Assembly (NCBI GenBank): GCA_018228665.1
Contig: CP073692.1
Span: forward strand, 806,001 to 870,000
DNA from: Faecalicatena sp. Marseille-Q4148
GTDB taxonomy: Bacteria > Bacillota > Clostridia > Lachnospirales > Lachnospiraceae
Reading direction: 5' to 3'
DNA length: 64,000 nt
Positions within the stretch are counted from its first letter, which is position 1. Each line of letters begins with the position of its first letter. The notes beneath the pieces were generated by a model. That model searched no databases. It was given only the letters and a program-made list of their open reading frames with translations, and was not told the origin of the DNA. The translations under genes and the position numbers were made by a program. Below, piece after piece: positions 23,201 to 32,303 of this stretch.

Positions 23201-25276
23201 TTATGGAAGCTGATAATAGGACGAATAAATATTCCGTACTTTTTTCGTGACGTACCCTTTCACACCCTTTGCCTGCACGTCTTTTACCATTGCAATCACT
23301 TCCAGCGGACGTTCTGTCTCTTCTGTAGTTGAACATGCAAACCAGCCGTATTCTGTTGCTCCGCTCTCTTCCTGACTTTGCTTTGTCTCAGCAGTTCCGG
23401 TTTTTCCGCAGAGCATAAGACCGTCGATTTTCATGGCATGACCTGTTCCGTCCTCTCGCTCGATCACTTCTTTCATCGCATTTCGGATAATTTCTGCCGT
23501 ATTTGGCGAAATCACCTGCTCTTTCCAGTAAGTCGGCGTTTTTCCGGTCATTAATACCGGTTGGATCATATTTCCGTCATTCACAAATGCAGAGTACATG
23601 GATGCCATATGTACCGGATTCACAAGAATCTCTCCCTGACCGTAACCGCTGTCCGCCAGTTGAATCTCGTTATCAATTGTTTCTTTTGAACTGTAACTGG
23701 ATGCTGTCAGTTTCAGATCAAATTCCATTGTTTCTCCAAAACCGAATTTTTTCAGTCCGCCAACCAGCGCAGCCTCTCCCATCTGAAGCGCTGCTCTCGC
23801 AAAATAAATATTATCAGAATATACGAGCGCATTTTGCAACGTTACCTGATCGCCATAAGCAGTCAATGTTGTCACAAAGTAATTTCCCCAACTTGCGTCT
23901 TTCTGCCAGGAAAGCCCGACATCTCCGAGATTTGCATTGGGATCCAGACTGTTACTGTCCACACCAATGGCACCTACAATCGGCTTTAATGTTGAACCAG
24001 GTACCCATGCAGCATGATAACGGTTTGTAAGGGGCATCATCGGATCTTGATTCAGAGCTTCCCACCTGGCGTCTGACATTCCCAGCACAAATTCATTCGG
24101 GTCCATTCCCGGTGTACTGACAAGCGCCAGCACTTCTCCTGTTTTCGGATTCATAGCAACTGCCGCGCCTTCATCTTCTGCAAATTGTTCATATGTGTTC
24201 TGCTGTACTGCGCTGTCAATCGACACAGTAATTGTTTCTCCATCCTGAGGATTTTTCTGTGCCATAATGCCTACCTGTTCTCCCTCCTCATTCAGAATCA
24301 GGATTTCTGCTCCGTCTATCGGGCGGAGACGGGATTCATAAGCTTTCTCCAATCCGGATTTCCCGATAACACTTCCGGAATGATACCCCTCTTTGGAAAG
24401 CGTTTCCAAATCTTCTGCACTTACTGACGCCACATAGCCTGTTAAGTGTCCTGCTGCTGCACCAAAAGGATATACTCTTTCTTCTGTATCACTGAGCATC
24501 ACTCCCGGGATTCCTAAAAGTGCTGTTTCTAACTCCGCGTTTCCTTTTGCAATTTCCTTTATCGGTACAAAAGATTCTTCTGTTACCCAGCCTGCTTCCA
24601 GCTTCTTCTGAATTGTTTCCGCTGAAATCCCAAGCAATGATGCCAGCTGCTCTTCTGCTGCCTGCCGATTCTCTCCCATTTTTCCCGGAACAAGCCCTAC
24701 ATTTGTGACTATTCCATTTTTCGCAAGAGCGATTCCATTCCGATCCAGTATTTCTCCGCGTTTTGCTTTCGTTGTATTCACTCTTAATTTGTACTGATCC
24801 AAAAGTTCCGGGTAGATCATCTCGGAAGACCAGTTAATCCGATAATCTTTCTCATCGTTTTTGACAAATTCTGCACTTGCTGTAAATGTAATCTCTCCGG
24901 CAATCGTATGCATCGATGTTTCATATTCAGCAGAAGCGCTTTTCTGGTCATCGGCATAGCGGATTGCTTCTTTCGTCAATTGAATGGTAATCTTAGATGC
25001 TTCAATTCCTTCATAAATATTCTGATTCCGCTTTACAAACTCCTCTTTCGCAATCTTTGCTCTGGCATCTTCTGTCAAAAAATCATACATTTCTTCATAG
25101 TTCTTTTCATTCAGCGCTTTATAATATGCTTTTAAAACAATTTCCGGCGTCTGCTGTTTCTTTTCTTTTTTCCCCCATAACAGCATAACCATACAGATTA
25201 CGATAAGAACTATAAGGATAACTGACAAAATCCAGATCAATCTGTTCCGCTTTATTTTTCTGTGTCTTTTTTCCAT
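23201..25276 (-). CDS. MecA-type class B penicillin-binding protein (transpeptidase)
   Basis: A 691-residue membrane-anchored transpeptidase. One N-terminal helix (14-34), an NTF2-like MecA_N domain (about 42-155), a PBP-dimer domain, then the catalytic domain with SxxK at S428-K431 (GSTLK), SDN at 487-489 and KTGT at 625-628. The domain order matches PBP2a/MecA and clostridial or enterococcal low-affinity PBPs, although similarity cannot prove beta-lactam resistance. Its start lies inside the end of the upstream BlaI/MecI-type repressor gene (25-base overlap), so they form one operon under the operator at 25743-25760. Confidence 0.93.
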   Translation of the reverse strand: MEKRHRKIKRNRLIWILSVILIVLIVICMVMLLWGKKEKKQQTPEIVLKAYYKALNEKNYEEMYDFLTEDARAKIAKEEFVKRNQNIYEGIEASKITIQLTKEAIRYADDQKSASAEYETSMHTIAGEITFTASAEFVKNDEKDYRINWSSEMIYPELLDQYKLRVNTTKAKRGEILDRNGIALAKNGIVTNVGLVPGKMGENRQAAEEQLASLLGISAETIQKKLEAGWVTEESFVPIKEIAKGNAELETALLGIPGVMLSDTEERVYPFGAAAGHLTGYVASVSAEDLETLSKEGYHSGSVIGKSGLEKAYESRLRPIDGAEILILNEEGEQVGIMAQKNPQDGETITVSIDSAVQQNTYEQFAEDEGAAVAMNPKTGEVLALVSTPGMDPNEFVLGMSDARWEALNQDPMMPLTNRYHAAWVPGSTLKPIVGAIGVDSNSLDPNANLGDVGLSWQKDASWGNYFVTTLTAYGDQVTLQNALVYSDNIYFARAALQMGEAALVGGLKKFGFGETMEFDLKLTASSYSSKETIDNEIQLADSGYGQGEILVNPVHMASMYSAFVNDGNMIQPVLMTGKTPTYWKEQVISPNTAEIIRNAMKEVIEREDGTGHAMKIDGLMLCGKTGTAETKQSQEESGATEYGWFACSTTEETERPLEVIAMVKDVQAKGVKGYVTKKVRNIYSSYYQLP

Positions 25277-25668
25277 AACCTTGACTCCTTTCTGCTCTTT
25301 TCCGAGGTATCTTCCAGAGAAACTAAATATTGCTTTAACTCTTCCAATTCTTTTCGATCCAGTTCCTGACCGTCATATAAAGCCGCCACAAAGTTTTTGA
25401 CTGAATTCTGATATAACTTTCCCAAGATTGTTCTGCCTTCCTCTCTGGCAAAAGCTTCATAGGCAACAGCAGGTTCATAATAATTTTTCTTTCCATCTTT
25501 GCGGCATTTTAAATATTCTTTTTCTGTCAGCCGTGATAAAAATGTAAGCACAGACGTTTTTTTCCAGCGATAATGAAGTCCCTCTACAATTTCATCTGAT
25601 GTAACTTCATGATGATTCTGCCAGATATACATCATAATATCCTGTTCAGCATCGGAAAGTCTCTTCAC
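25252..25668 (-). CDS. BlaI/MecI-family transcriptional repressor
   Basis: A 138-residue winged-helix repressor. The family N-terminus MKRLSDAEQDIMMYIW, the wing region TVLTFLSRLTEKEYLKCRKDGKKNYY and a C-terminal dimerisation helix are present. BlaI and MecI bind TACA-N2-TGTA operators as dimers and are normally inactivated by proteolysis triggered by BlaR1/MecR1; no such sensor gene is in the window. Its start is GTG, with AGGAGG 8 bases upstream. It sits immediately before the mecA-like PBP gene and probably represses both itself and that gene. Confidence 0.92.
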   Translation of the reverse strand: MKRLSDAEQDIMMYIWQNHHEVTSDEIVEGLHYRWKKTSVLTFLSRLTEKEYLKCRKDGKKNYYEPAVAYEAFAREEGRTILGKLYQNSVKNFVAALYDGQELDRKELEELKQYLVSLEDTSEKSRKESRLWKKDTEK

Positions 25669-25742
25669 AAGCTTCACCTCCTGATATGCTTTTTCCTATT
25701 TGACTTGGAATAACAGCATTTACAACTATCGTATTATTTTCT

Positions 25743-25771
25743 ATTCTACATTTGTAGAATATTTGTGTCAA
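25743..25771 (-). promoter_or_regulatory. BlaI/MecI-type operator inside a near-consensus promoter
   Basis: The 18-bp inverted repeat ATTCTACA-TT-TGTAGAAT (25743-25760) has the BlaI core TACA/TGTA. On the minus strand TTGACA (25766-25771) and TAGAAT (25743-25748) are spaced by 17 bases, so the operator covers the -10 element and part of the spacer. It precedes the repressor-PBP operon by about 75 bases. Confidence 0.85.
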
Positions 25772-25812
25772 GGAAAATCAAAAAATCTCAAGAAAGTTTC
25801 GTATCTCATCAT

Positions 25813-25863
25813 CTGAAAAATAAAAAAGCGCCTGCATCCTGCAAAGCGCCTTTTTATTTTCAG
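25813..25863 (-). terminator. Terminator of the SASP gene
   Basis: In the minus direction GGCGCTTTGCA pairs with TGCAGGCGCT (one bulge), followed by TTTTTT. It ends the SASP transcript just upstream of the BlaI operator. Confidence 0.8.
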
Positions 25864-25892
25864 ATTGTCTGCTTTCCAAACGTGGCGGAAGC

Positions 25893-26099
25893 TTATTTGC
25901 CTGCCATCTGTCTTTCCTGCTGCTCAATCATTTTTTTCACCATATAACCTCCGACACTTCCGTTCTGTCTGGAAGTCAGATCACCGTTGTAGCCTTCTTT
26001 TAACGGCACACCAAGCTCGCTGGCTACCTCGTATTTAAATTTGTTTAATGCTTCTTTTGCTTCTGGTACAGATGTTCTGTTTGATGAATTACTTGTCAT
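25893..26099 (-). CDS. Alpha/beta-type small acid-soluble spore protein
   Basis: A 68-residue SASP that coats and protects spore DNA from UV and heat and is degraded by GPR protease at germination. Typical features are the N-terminal polar segment, NKFKYEVASELGV (the GPR-site region, KYEVASELG), GDLTSRQNGSVGG, and the basic MVKKMIEQQE C-terminus. The start MTSNSSN is set by AAGGGAGAG upstream; the frame extends 9 codons further without a site. A CATATAAT-like -10 upstream at about 26150 may be sigma-G/F dependent. It establishes that the organism sporulates. Confidence 0.95.
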   Translation of the reverse strand: MTSNSSNRTSVPEAKEALNKFKYEVASELGVPLKEGYNGDLTSRQNGSVGGYMVKKMIEQQERQMAGK

Positions 26100-26198
26100 T
26101 TTTATACTCTCCCTTCTTTGTAACACTTCTGTTTTTGTTACAGTCCTATTATATGGAGAATTTAAAAACTTAAACTAGAAAATTTTAGCAATTCTTTC

Positions 26199-27515
26199 TT
26201 ATCTTCCTCTTTTTGCATTTGGATAGATCCGATGCATTCTCTCATCCGGAAAACGTTCATCCAAACGCTGCTCCAGCCGGTTCGCCGGAGTCGGATGCAC
26301 TAGCCTGTCATTATATCGATACAATGCCGCTGCGGATAAAAGGATATTCCAAACCATAAAGACAATCGAAATTTTAATCAGGAGTTTTCCGCATTTTACC
26401 GGAATCCGCTCAATCCATCCCGAAAAAACCGGATAAAGGATCTTCAGCCAGACTACTGCTGCAATTCCCCAGAAGAAACAGAACAGCAAGTTGATTCTTC
26501 CGCCAAGGTTAAAAGGAATCTTACTATAATCCCAGAACACTGTGCCAAAAACGAGCTCTGTAAAAATACTGCAGATATATTCATAAGCACCGCCTAAAAT
26601 TGTCCCGTAGAGAAAAATATAGCGGTCATTTTTATCTTTATATTTATATAAAAACAAAGTTAAAAACACACATCCAAGTCCCCACACAATACTAAAAGGG
26701 CCATACACAACACTGCTTCGGCTCATCCATCTTCCGGCAGTGATCCGGCAGAAAATCGTTTCAGTAATATCCCCAAGAAACGCTCCAATGAAAAAAAGTC
26801 CAACCAGTTTATCAAAACAACATCCTTCTGCAAAAATTGCTGACGGTTGCGAACAACCAGATGCCTCTCCCGTCACAGCAGCTTCTTTTACATTTGGATA
26901 AGCTTTCTCAATTCGTTTTTCTACATATCCTGTCAGCGCATTCCCTAAGTTTTTTGAAATCTGCTGCGCATAACCGACAAAGCGTTTTGTCTGAAGGGAT
27001 TGTTTTAGTTTAAACACCGCAGCAATACAGCAAATACTGTCAAAAATAACAATCATACCGGTAATGAACCCGGCAATCAGCAATATCTTGTCCGGAACCA
27101 TGTGAAGCAATGAAGAAATAAATGGGTTCACAAACTTAATGCTGACAACACCACTGAGTCCGAAAAGAAACAGGTGTGAAAAACGGACATATCCTTGAAA
27201 TTGAAAGCGGCTTTTGCTGTAATCCCACCACTTTGCATTAAAGATTTTTTCCAGTATCAAACCTGTCATTACAATGACAAAGAACGCAAGCACACTGCTT
27301 CCGAGAAACAGGAAAAAGAAACGTCCTTTTAATTCCGGAAGAAAAATACAATAGAAAACTTCTATCACACCGTAAATAGGACAAAGCGGAAGATTTAAAA
27401 ATCCAGTATTAACAAATTCTTTTCTGCGGAATGCATTTGCAATTACCCCTGCGATCCACCCAATCAACGAGTAAAAAAGAAAAATCCAAAACAAATCTTC
27501 CCATGTGTAATACAT
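26199..27515 (-). CDS. CmpB-type putative ABC permease with duplicated membrane domain
   Basis: About 438 residues and at least ten hydrophobic segments. Two copies of a domain related to PF06541 (ABC_trans_CmpB) are visible: the first begins FLFYSLIGWIAGVIANAF with GFLNLPLCPIYGV, the second LFFIGAFLGDITETIF with SSVVYGPFSIVWG. Despite the family name, no ATPase gene adjoins it and the real function is not known to me. It has a good sigma-A promoter (27549-27577), a GAGGTG site and stands alone. Confidence 0.75.
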   Translation of the reverse strand: MYYTWEDLFWIFLFYSLIGWIAGVIANAFRRKEFVNTGFLNLPLCPIYGVIEVFYCIFLPELKGRFFFLFLGSSVLAFFVIVMTGLILEKIFNAKWWDYSKSRFQFQGYVRFSHLFLFGLSGVVSIKFVNPFISSLLHMVPDKILLIAGFITGMIVIFDSICCIAAVFKLKQSLQTKRFVGYAQQISKNLGNALTGYVEKRIEKAYPNVKEAAVTGEASGCSQPSAIFAEGCCFDKLVGLFFIGAFLGDITETIFCRITAGRWMSRSSVVYGPFSIVWGLGCVFLTLFLYKYKDKNDRYIFLYGTILGGAYEYICSIFTELVFGTVFWDYSKIPFNLGGRINLLFCFFWGIAAVVWLKILYPVFSGWIERIPVKCGKLLIKISIVFMVWNILLSAAALYRYNDRLVHPTPANRLEQRLDERFPDERMHRIYPNAKRGR

Positions 27516-27548
27516 CATGTCACCTCTTCTGTAAAATATATAAAAGAT

Positions 27549-27577
27549 ACTATAGCCAACGCCATGATAAATTGCAA
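27549..27577 (-). promoter_or_regulatory. Promoter for the CmpB-type gene
   Basis: On the minus strand TTGCAA (27572-27577) and TATAGT (27549-27554) are separated by 17 bases, about 34 bases before the start codon. Confidence 0.65.
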
Positions 27578-27615
27578 TGAGAATTTATGGAAGAAACAGA
27601 TTATTTATAAATTGT

Positions 27616-29679
27616 TTATAGATTTTTTCGAATCCGCTCTGTTTCAGATAATAATTGCTCCATTCGTTTTGCAAGAAGACGATGGTTTTCTTTTTTCAGT
27701 GTCGGATCTTCTTTCCAAATGGTTCCTGCTGCTTCATTGGCATTTTGAAGAATTTTGGCATCCTGAAAGATATCTCCCAGCTTAAAGTCCATTACACCGC
27801 TTTGGCGAATCCCAAAAAGATCTCCCGGTCCCCGCAATTTCAGATCTTCATTTGCTATATAAAATCCATCATTCGAGTGATTTAAAATTTCAAGGCGCTC
27901 CTTTGTCTCCTTGGATTTTGATGCAGTCATAAAAATACAGTATGACTGGTGCTCTCCCCGGCCAACCCTTCCACGGAGCTGATGAAGCTGTGCCAGACCA
28001 AATCGTTCTGCATTCTCTACCATCATTACGGTTGCATTCGGTACATTAATTCCAACTTCGATGACGGTCGTTGATACAAGAACCCCTATTTCCCGTCTGG
28101 AAAATGCTTCCATAATCTGATCTTTCTCTGTCTGCTTCATTTTCCCGTGCAAATATCCGACTTTAATCTCATCTCCCAATGCTTCCTGCAGCACAGCCGC
28201 ATAGTCAATAACATTTTCCGCCTCCATATGTTCGCTTTCTTCGACCATTGGACAGATTACATAACACTGACGTCCTTCCAGCACCTGCTTTTTCATAAAC
28301 TGATAGGCTGTTTTTCGATATCCGGTATCCACTACGCAGTTTTTGATCGGAAGACGATTGGCTGGAAGCTCATCCACCGCTGAAATATCAAGATCACCAT
28401 AGAGAATAATTCCTAATGTTCTTGGAATCGGTGTCGCGCTCATAACGAGAATATGCGGGCACGTTCCTTTCCCTGCCAGCGTTTCTCTTTGACGAACGCC
28501 AAAGCGATGCTGTTCATCCGTCACAACAAGCCCAAGATTATGATAGTTTACTTTATCCTGAATCAGCGCATGGGTACCGATAATGATATCCGCCTCTCCG
28601 CTTTCGATCTGTGCATATGCCTCTCTTTTTTCTTTGGCTTTCATAGAACCGGTAAGTAAGATCGGCGTAAGCGGAATATCATATGTCAGAAACATTTCCT
28701 TTACAGTCTCAAAGTGCTGTCTTGCAAGCACTTCTGTCGGCGCCATCAGTGCACCTTGACAGCCATTAAATCCCGCTAACATCAAGGCCAGCACCGCAAG
28801 AATCGTTTTTCCGGAACCAACATCTCCCTGTACAAGCCGGGACATCACATACGGTCCCGTCATGTCATCGGAAATCTCTTTCCATACCTTTCTCTGTGCA
28901 TTTGTCAGCTCATACGGGAGTTTTTTGATAAAGATTTCAATTTCTTCCTTCTCCCGAATCTGCAAGGAATTCTCTGCCTTCCCTTCTTCTGCTTTTAAAC
29001 GCCGCAGTGCCATAACAAACAGAAAAAATTCTTCAAAAACAAATCGCTCTCTTGCATGGTAATAATTCTCTTTGGAAATCGGAAAATGAATCCCCTTCAA
29101 CGCATAATTATATTCCGCAAGGTGATATTTCTTGCGAATCTCTTCCGGAAGAAATTCCGGCTGCAGATCTATCTGCTCCAAAGCCTGACGGACTGCTTTC
29201 ATAATCGTGTGATTAGTGATTCCATTTGTCAGCGGATATACCGGCTGCAATGTATCTTTTTTATGTTCATAAGAAGACGGAGGCTGAAAAATCTCCGGAT
29301 GCTCCAGAATTAATCGTCCCCGTTTATTCACTGCCCGGCCTCTCAAAATGACAGGCATACCGCTGCGCAGTGTATGCCGCAAAAAGGGCATACGAAACCA
29401 TACCGCCTGGATCGTTCCGGTAAGATCTTTGATCTGTGCAGATATAATCTGCATCCGCGGATTTCCTCCTAACTGCACCGCTCCAAAAATCGCACCGCTT
29501 ACAGTTACCACATGGCCCTCTTCCACTTCTTTAATGGGAATCGGATTCTCATACACGTCATAGCTTCGCGGAAAATATTTCAGAAGATCTCCTATCGTAT
29601 AAATCTCAAGCTTTCCGAAAAGCTGCGCTGTTTTTTCGCCGATTCCTTTTAAGGTGCTAATATTTGCTAATTCATTCAT
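27616..29679 (-). CDS. recG: ATP-dependent DNA helicase RecG
   Basis: A 687-residue branch-migration helicase that remodels stalled forks and Holliday junctions. The N-terminal wedge/OB domain (about 1-230) is followed by helicase motifs GDVGSGKT (I), DEQHRFGVRQR (II with DEQH), SATPIPRTL (III) and QLRGRVGRG (VI). The C-terminal LKLRGPGDLFGIRQSG is diagnostic. The start ATG has only a weak site. fakA lies directly upstream, as in other Clostridia, where recG follows the fakA/Asp23 pair. Confidence 0.96.
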   Translation of the reverse strand: MNELANISTLKGIGEKTAQLFGKLEIYTIGDLLKYFPRSYDVYENPIPIKEVEEGHVVTVSGAIFGAVQLGGNPRMQIISAQIKDLTGTIQAVWFRMPFLRHTLRSGMPVILRGRAVNKRGRLILEHPEIFQPPSSYEHKKDTLQPVYPLTNGITNHTIMKAVRQALEQIDLQPEFLPEEIRKKYHLAEYNYALKGIHFPISKENYYHARERFVFEEFFLFVMALRRLKAEEGKAENSLQIREKEEIEIFIKKLPYELTNAQRKVWKEISDDMTGPYVMSRLVQGDVGSGKTILAVLALMLAGFNGCQGALMAPTEVLARQHFETVKEMFLTYDIPLTPILLTGSMKAKEKREAYAQIESGEADIIIGTHALIQDKVNYHNLGLVVTDEQHRFGVRQRETLAGKGTCPHILVMSATPIPRTLGIILYGDLDISAVDELPANRLPIKNCVVDTGYRKTAYQFMKKQVLEGRQCYVICPMVEESEHMEAENVIDYAAVLQEALGDEIKVGYLHGKMKQTEKDQIMEAFSRREIGVLVSTTVIEVGINVPNATVMMVENAERFGLAQLHQLRGRVGRGEHQSYCIFMTASKSKETKERLEILNHSNDGFYIANEDLKLRGPGDLFGIRQSGVMDFKLGDIFQDAKILQNANEAAGTIWKEDPTLKKENHRLLAKRMEQLLSETERIRKNL

Positions 29680-29719
29680 AATTCCAACCTGCTGTTACTC
29701 CTGCCTTTATCCGGCATAA

Positions 29720-29760
29720 AATTTACGCCCGGAAGATCAGTACATCCTCCGAGCGCCTTT
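29720..29760 (-). terminator. Possible terminator after fakA
   Basis: ACGCCCGGAAGAT (29725-29737) can pair with ATCCTCCGAGCGC (29744-29756) including wobble pairs, in the 93-base gap between fakA and recG. The T tract after it on the minus strand is short. Confidence 0.45.
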
Positions 29761-29772
29761 TCATCTGTTTTT

Positions 29773-31449
29773 CTATTCTACAGCCAATACATAGTAATAA
29801 ATCGGCTGTCCTCCAAAATGCGTATCCACATCAAGTTCAGGATAAAGTTCTTCAATTTCTGCTGTCAGTGCACCGGCATCTTCCTCTGAGACATCTTCCC
29901 CATAGTAGAGACTGATAAGCTCAGAATCCTCATCTACAAGTTCTGCCAGCATTTCTTTCAAAGTGGCGTCGATTCCGCTGCCTACTGCCAGAATTCCGGC
30001 ATCTCCGATTCCCATGATATCGCCTTCATGAATCTCTTTTTCGTCAATCTTCGTATCACGAACCGCATATGTTACCTGTCCTGTCTTTACCCGCTTGATT
30101 TCTTCTAGCATCGTCTCTTCATTCTCCTGTGGCGTTGCCTCCGGCATGAAGTTGATGACAGCTGTGATTCCCTGCGGAACTGTCTTTGTTGGAAGCACGA
30201 TAATCTCCTTATCATCCACAAGCGCCTTTGCCTGATTGGCAGCAAGAATAATGTTCTTGTTATTCGGAAGAATGAAAATGCAGTCTGCGTTAACTTCATC
30301 AATGGCTTTGAGCATATCCTCTGTACTTGGATTCATTGTCTGTCCGCCTTCGATAATATAGTCTACACCAAGCTCTCTAAAGATATCATTCAAACCGGCG
30401 CCAATAGAAACAGCAACAAATCCCATCGGTTTTCTAGGCTCATTCTTCTTTGCTTCCTGCGCCTCTTCTTGTTGCTGTTTTGCCAGTTTCTCGGCATCCC
30501 GAATCAGTTTCTCCTGATGTTCTTCGCGCATATTATCAATCTTCATACGGGAAAGCTGGCCAAATGTCAGCGCTTTCTGAATCGCAAGTCCCGGATCATT
30601 TGTATGCACATGTACTTTTACAACTTCATCATCTGCAACGCAAACAATAGAATCTCCAATGGACTCCAGGTATGCCTTAAATTCATGTTCGTCTTTCTCG
30701 GTAAATTCCTTTTCTGTCAGAATAATAAATTCTGTACAATATCCAAACTTGATTTCTGCAGCAGTGTCATCTGAAATCTTAGTCACATTAACAGAAGAAG
30801 CCGCCGGCGTAATTGCACTGTAATCAATTTCTTTACCGAGGAATGCATCATATGCACCGCGGATTGTCTCAAGAAGTCCCTGTCCGCCGGAGTCCACTAC
30901 ACCTGCCTCTTTTAAGACCGGAAGCATCTCCGGTGTCTGATCCAGAACTTCCTGCGCATAAGCAATTACCTGCGGAATAAATTCTTCCAGATCGTCTGTC
31001 TCTTCTGCCAGCTCCAGACCTTTCTCTGCAATCCCTCTTGCAACAGTGAGAATCGTTCCTTCCTTCGGTTTCATAACCGCTTTATAAGCTGTCTCTTTTG
31101 CTTTCACAAGGGCATTCGCCAGAATCATTACATCAATTTCTTCATATTCACGGATTCCTTTAGTAAATCCTCTCAATAACTGAGAAAGAATTACACCGGA
31201 GTTTCCACGCGCCCCTCTTAGAGAACCGGAAGAAATCGCTTTCGCAAGCGTTGCCATATCAGGATTCGCAAGCGCTGTTACTTCCTTTGCAGCTGACATG
31301 ATCGTCAGTGTCATATTTGTACCTGTATCTCCATCCGGAACCGGGAATACATTCAATTCATTAATAAACTCTTTCTTTGCTTCAAGATTCGAAGCACCTG
31401 CAAGAAACATCTTTGCAAGCAGTTCTACATTGATTGTCTTCGTTGCCAC
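29773..31449 (-). CDS. fakA: DAK2/DegV-type fatty acid kinase subunit FakA (YloV)
   Basis: A 558-residue cytosolic protein. The DhaL-type kinase domain at the N-terminus has VPDGDTGTNM and the phosphate-contacting SLRGARGNSGVILSQ; the middle and C-terminal regions match YloV. In Staphylococcus FakA phosphorylates fatty acids presented by FakB; no FakB gene is seen here. The start is GTG (MATKTINVE) with AAGGAGG 9 bases upstream; an in-frame TTG 27 bases earlier overlaps the Asp23 gene and was not chosen. It is in an operon with the Asp23-like gene. Confidence 0.88.
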   Translation of the reverse strand: MATKTINVELLAKMFLAGASNLEAKKEFINELNVFPVPDGDTGTNMTLTIMSAAKEVTALANPDMATLAKAISSGSLRGARGNSGVILSQLLRGFTKGIREYEEIDVMILANALVKAKETAYKAVMKPKEGTILTVARGIAEKGLELAEETDDLEEFIPQVIAYAQEVLDQTPEMLPVLKEAGVVDSGGQGLLETIRGAYDAFLGKEIDYSAITPAASSVNVTKISDDTAAEIKFGYCTEFIILTEKEFTEKDEHEFKAYLESIGDSIVCVADDEVVKVHVHTNDPGLAIQKALTFGQLSRMKIDNMREEHQEKLIRDAEKLAKQQQEEAQEAKKNEPRKPMGFVAVSIGAGLNDIFRELGVDYIIEGGQTMNPSTEDMLKAIDEVNADCIFILPNNKNIILAANQAKALVDDKEIIVLPTKTVPQGITAVINFMPEATPQENEETMLEEIKRVKTGQVTYAVRDTKIDEKEIHEGDIMGIGDAGILAVGSGIDATLKEMLAELVDEDSELISLYYGEDVSEEDAGALTAEIEELYPELDVDTHFGGQPIYYYVLAVE

Positions 31450-31468
31450 AATCGTGTTCCTCCTTAGA

Positions 31469-31828
31469 TTAATCAATTACACGCACGCCTTCCACGTAGA
31501 TATTGATCTTATCTACCGGCATTCCTGTAAATTCTTTTACTTTATATTTTACATTGCTGATCAGGTTATCTGCAACCGCAGAAATACTTACACCATAAGC
31601 TACAATGACATGAAAGTCAAGTGTAATACGATTATCATCAGAGATTCCGACCTGAATTCCGTGTGTAAGGCTCTCTTTTTTGAGAAGTCTTACAAGACCG
31701 TCTTTCACATTGACTGCCGCCATACCGACAATTCCAAAACATTCCACTGCAACAGATCCTGCATATTTCGCAATAACTTCTGAATCTACTGTAATAATTC
31801 CAAGCTCTGTACTCATATTGCCTCTCAT
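31469..31828 (-). CDS. Asp23/Gls24 (YloU)-family protein
   Basis: A 119-residue envelope-stress-related protein. The family pattern GIITVDSEVIAKYAGSVAVE at the N-terminus and the repeated IVAYGVSISAVADNL segment are recognisable. It precedes fakA, the usual Firmicute arrangement (yloU-yloV). GGAGG is 8 bases before the ATG. The promoter must lie in the 200-base region shared with divergent rpmB; it was not clearly identified. Confidence 0.9.
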   Translation of the reverse strand: MRGNMSTELGIITVDSEVIAKYAGSVAVECFGIVGMAAVNVKDGLVRLLKKESLTHGIQVGISDDNRITLDFHVIVAYGVSISAVADNLISNVKYKVKEFTGMPVDKINIYVEGVRVID

Positions 31829-31947
31829 AATCTATACCTCCAATTCTATCTTAGAATTTCTTACGCATACTTAACACATGTATTATACTCTTTTTCCTTT
31901 CGCTTTACAACAACTTTACAAAAAATAAAATAATCATAAATAATCAC

Positions 31948-31976
31948 TTGCATTTTTGATTGTTATCTGCTACAAT
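31948..31976 (+). promoter_or_regulatory. rpmB promoter
   Basis: TTGCAT (31948-31953) and TACAAT (31971-31976) are separated by 17 bases, 54 bases before the rpmB start. The ribosomal gene is monocistronic from this promoter. Confidence 0.7.
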
Positions 31977-32029
31977 AACGAGTGTTGTGAGTCTAGCAAG
32001 ACTATTTAAGATCGTTAGGAGGTGCAGTC

Positions 32030-32218
32030 ATGGCTAAATGTGCTATTTGTGAAAAGGGTGCTCATTTCGGAAACAATGTAAGCCACTCTAATAGAAAAAC
32101 ACCAAAAATGTGGAAATCAAATGTAAAATCAGTCAGAGTTAAAACAGAAGGTGGCGCTACAAAGAAAATGTACGTGTGTACTTCTTGCTTAAGATCTGGA
32201 AAAGTTGAAAGAGCTTAA
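32030..32218 (+). CDS. rpmB: 50S ribosomal protein L28
   Basis: A 62-residue basic protein. Two Cys residues near the N-terminus (MAKCAICEKG) and two near the C-terminus (YVCTSCLRSG) form a zinc-binding C+ form of L28; VSHSNRKTPKMWKSN is diagnostic. AGGAGG lies 7 bases before the ATG. The retained Cys pairs mean this is the zinc-dependent version rather than the zinc-free paralogue. Confidence 0.97.
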   Translation: MAKCAICEKGAHFGNNVSHSNRKTPKMWKSNVKSVRVKTEGGATKKMYVCTSCLRSGKVERA

Positions 32219-32229
32219 TTTTACGAAGA

Positions 32230-32265
32230 GAAACCGGGACGAGTAATCGCCTCGGTTTTATTTTT
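32230..32265 (+). terminator. rpmB terminator
   Basis: AAACCG pairs with CGGTTT, with further pairing inside the loop, followed by TTATTTTTATT. It begins 12 bases after the stop codon. Confidence 0.75.
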
Positions 32266-32303
32266 ATTACACAAGATTCCGAAGGGATTTCCTGTGTAAT
32301 AAA
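32266..32303. repeat. Second hairpin between rpmB and a small membrane gene
   Basis: TTATTACACA and TGTGTAATAA form a perfect 10-bp stem, with an additional inner hairpin (ATTCC/GGGAT). Neither strand has the T run expected of a terminator downstream, so its role is unclear; it may be an RNA 3' end structure. Confidence 0.55.
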
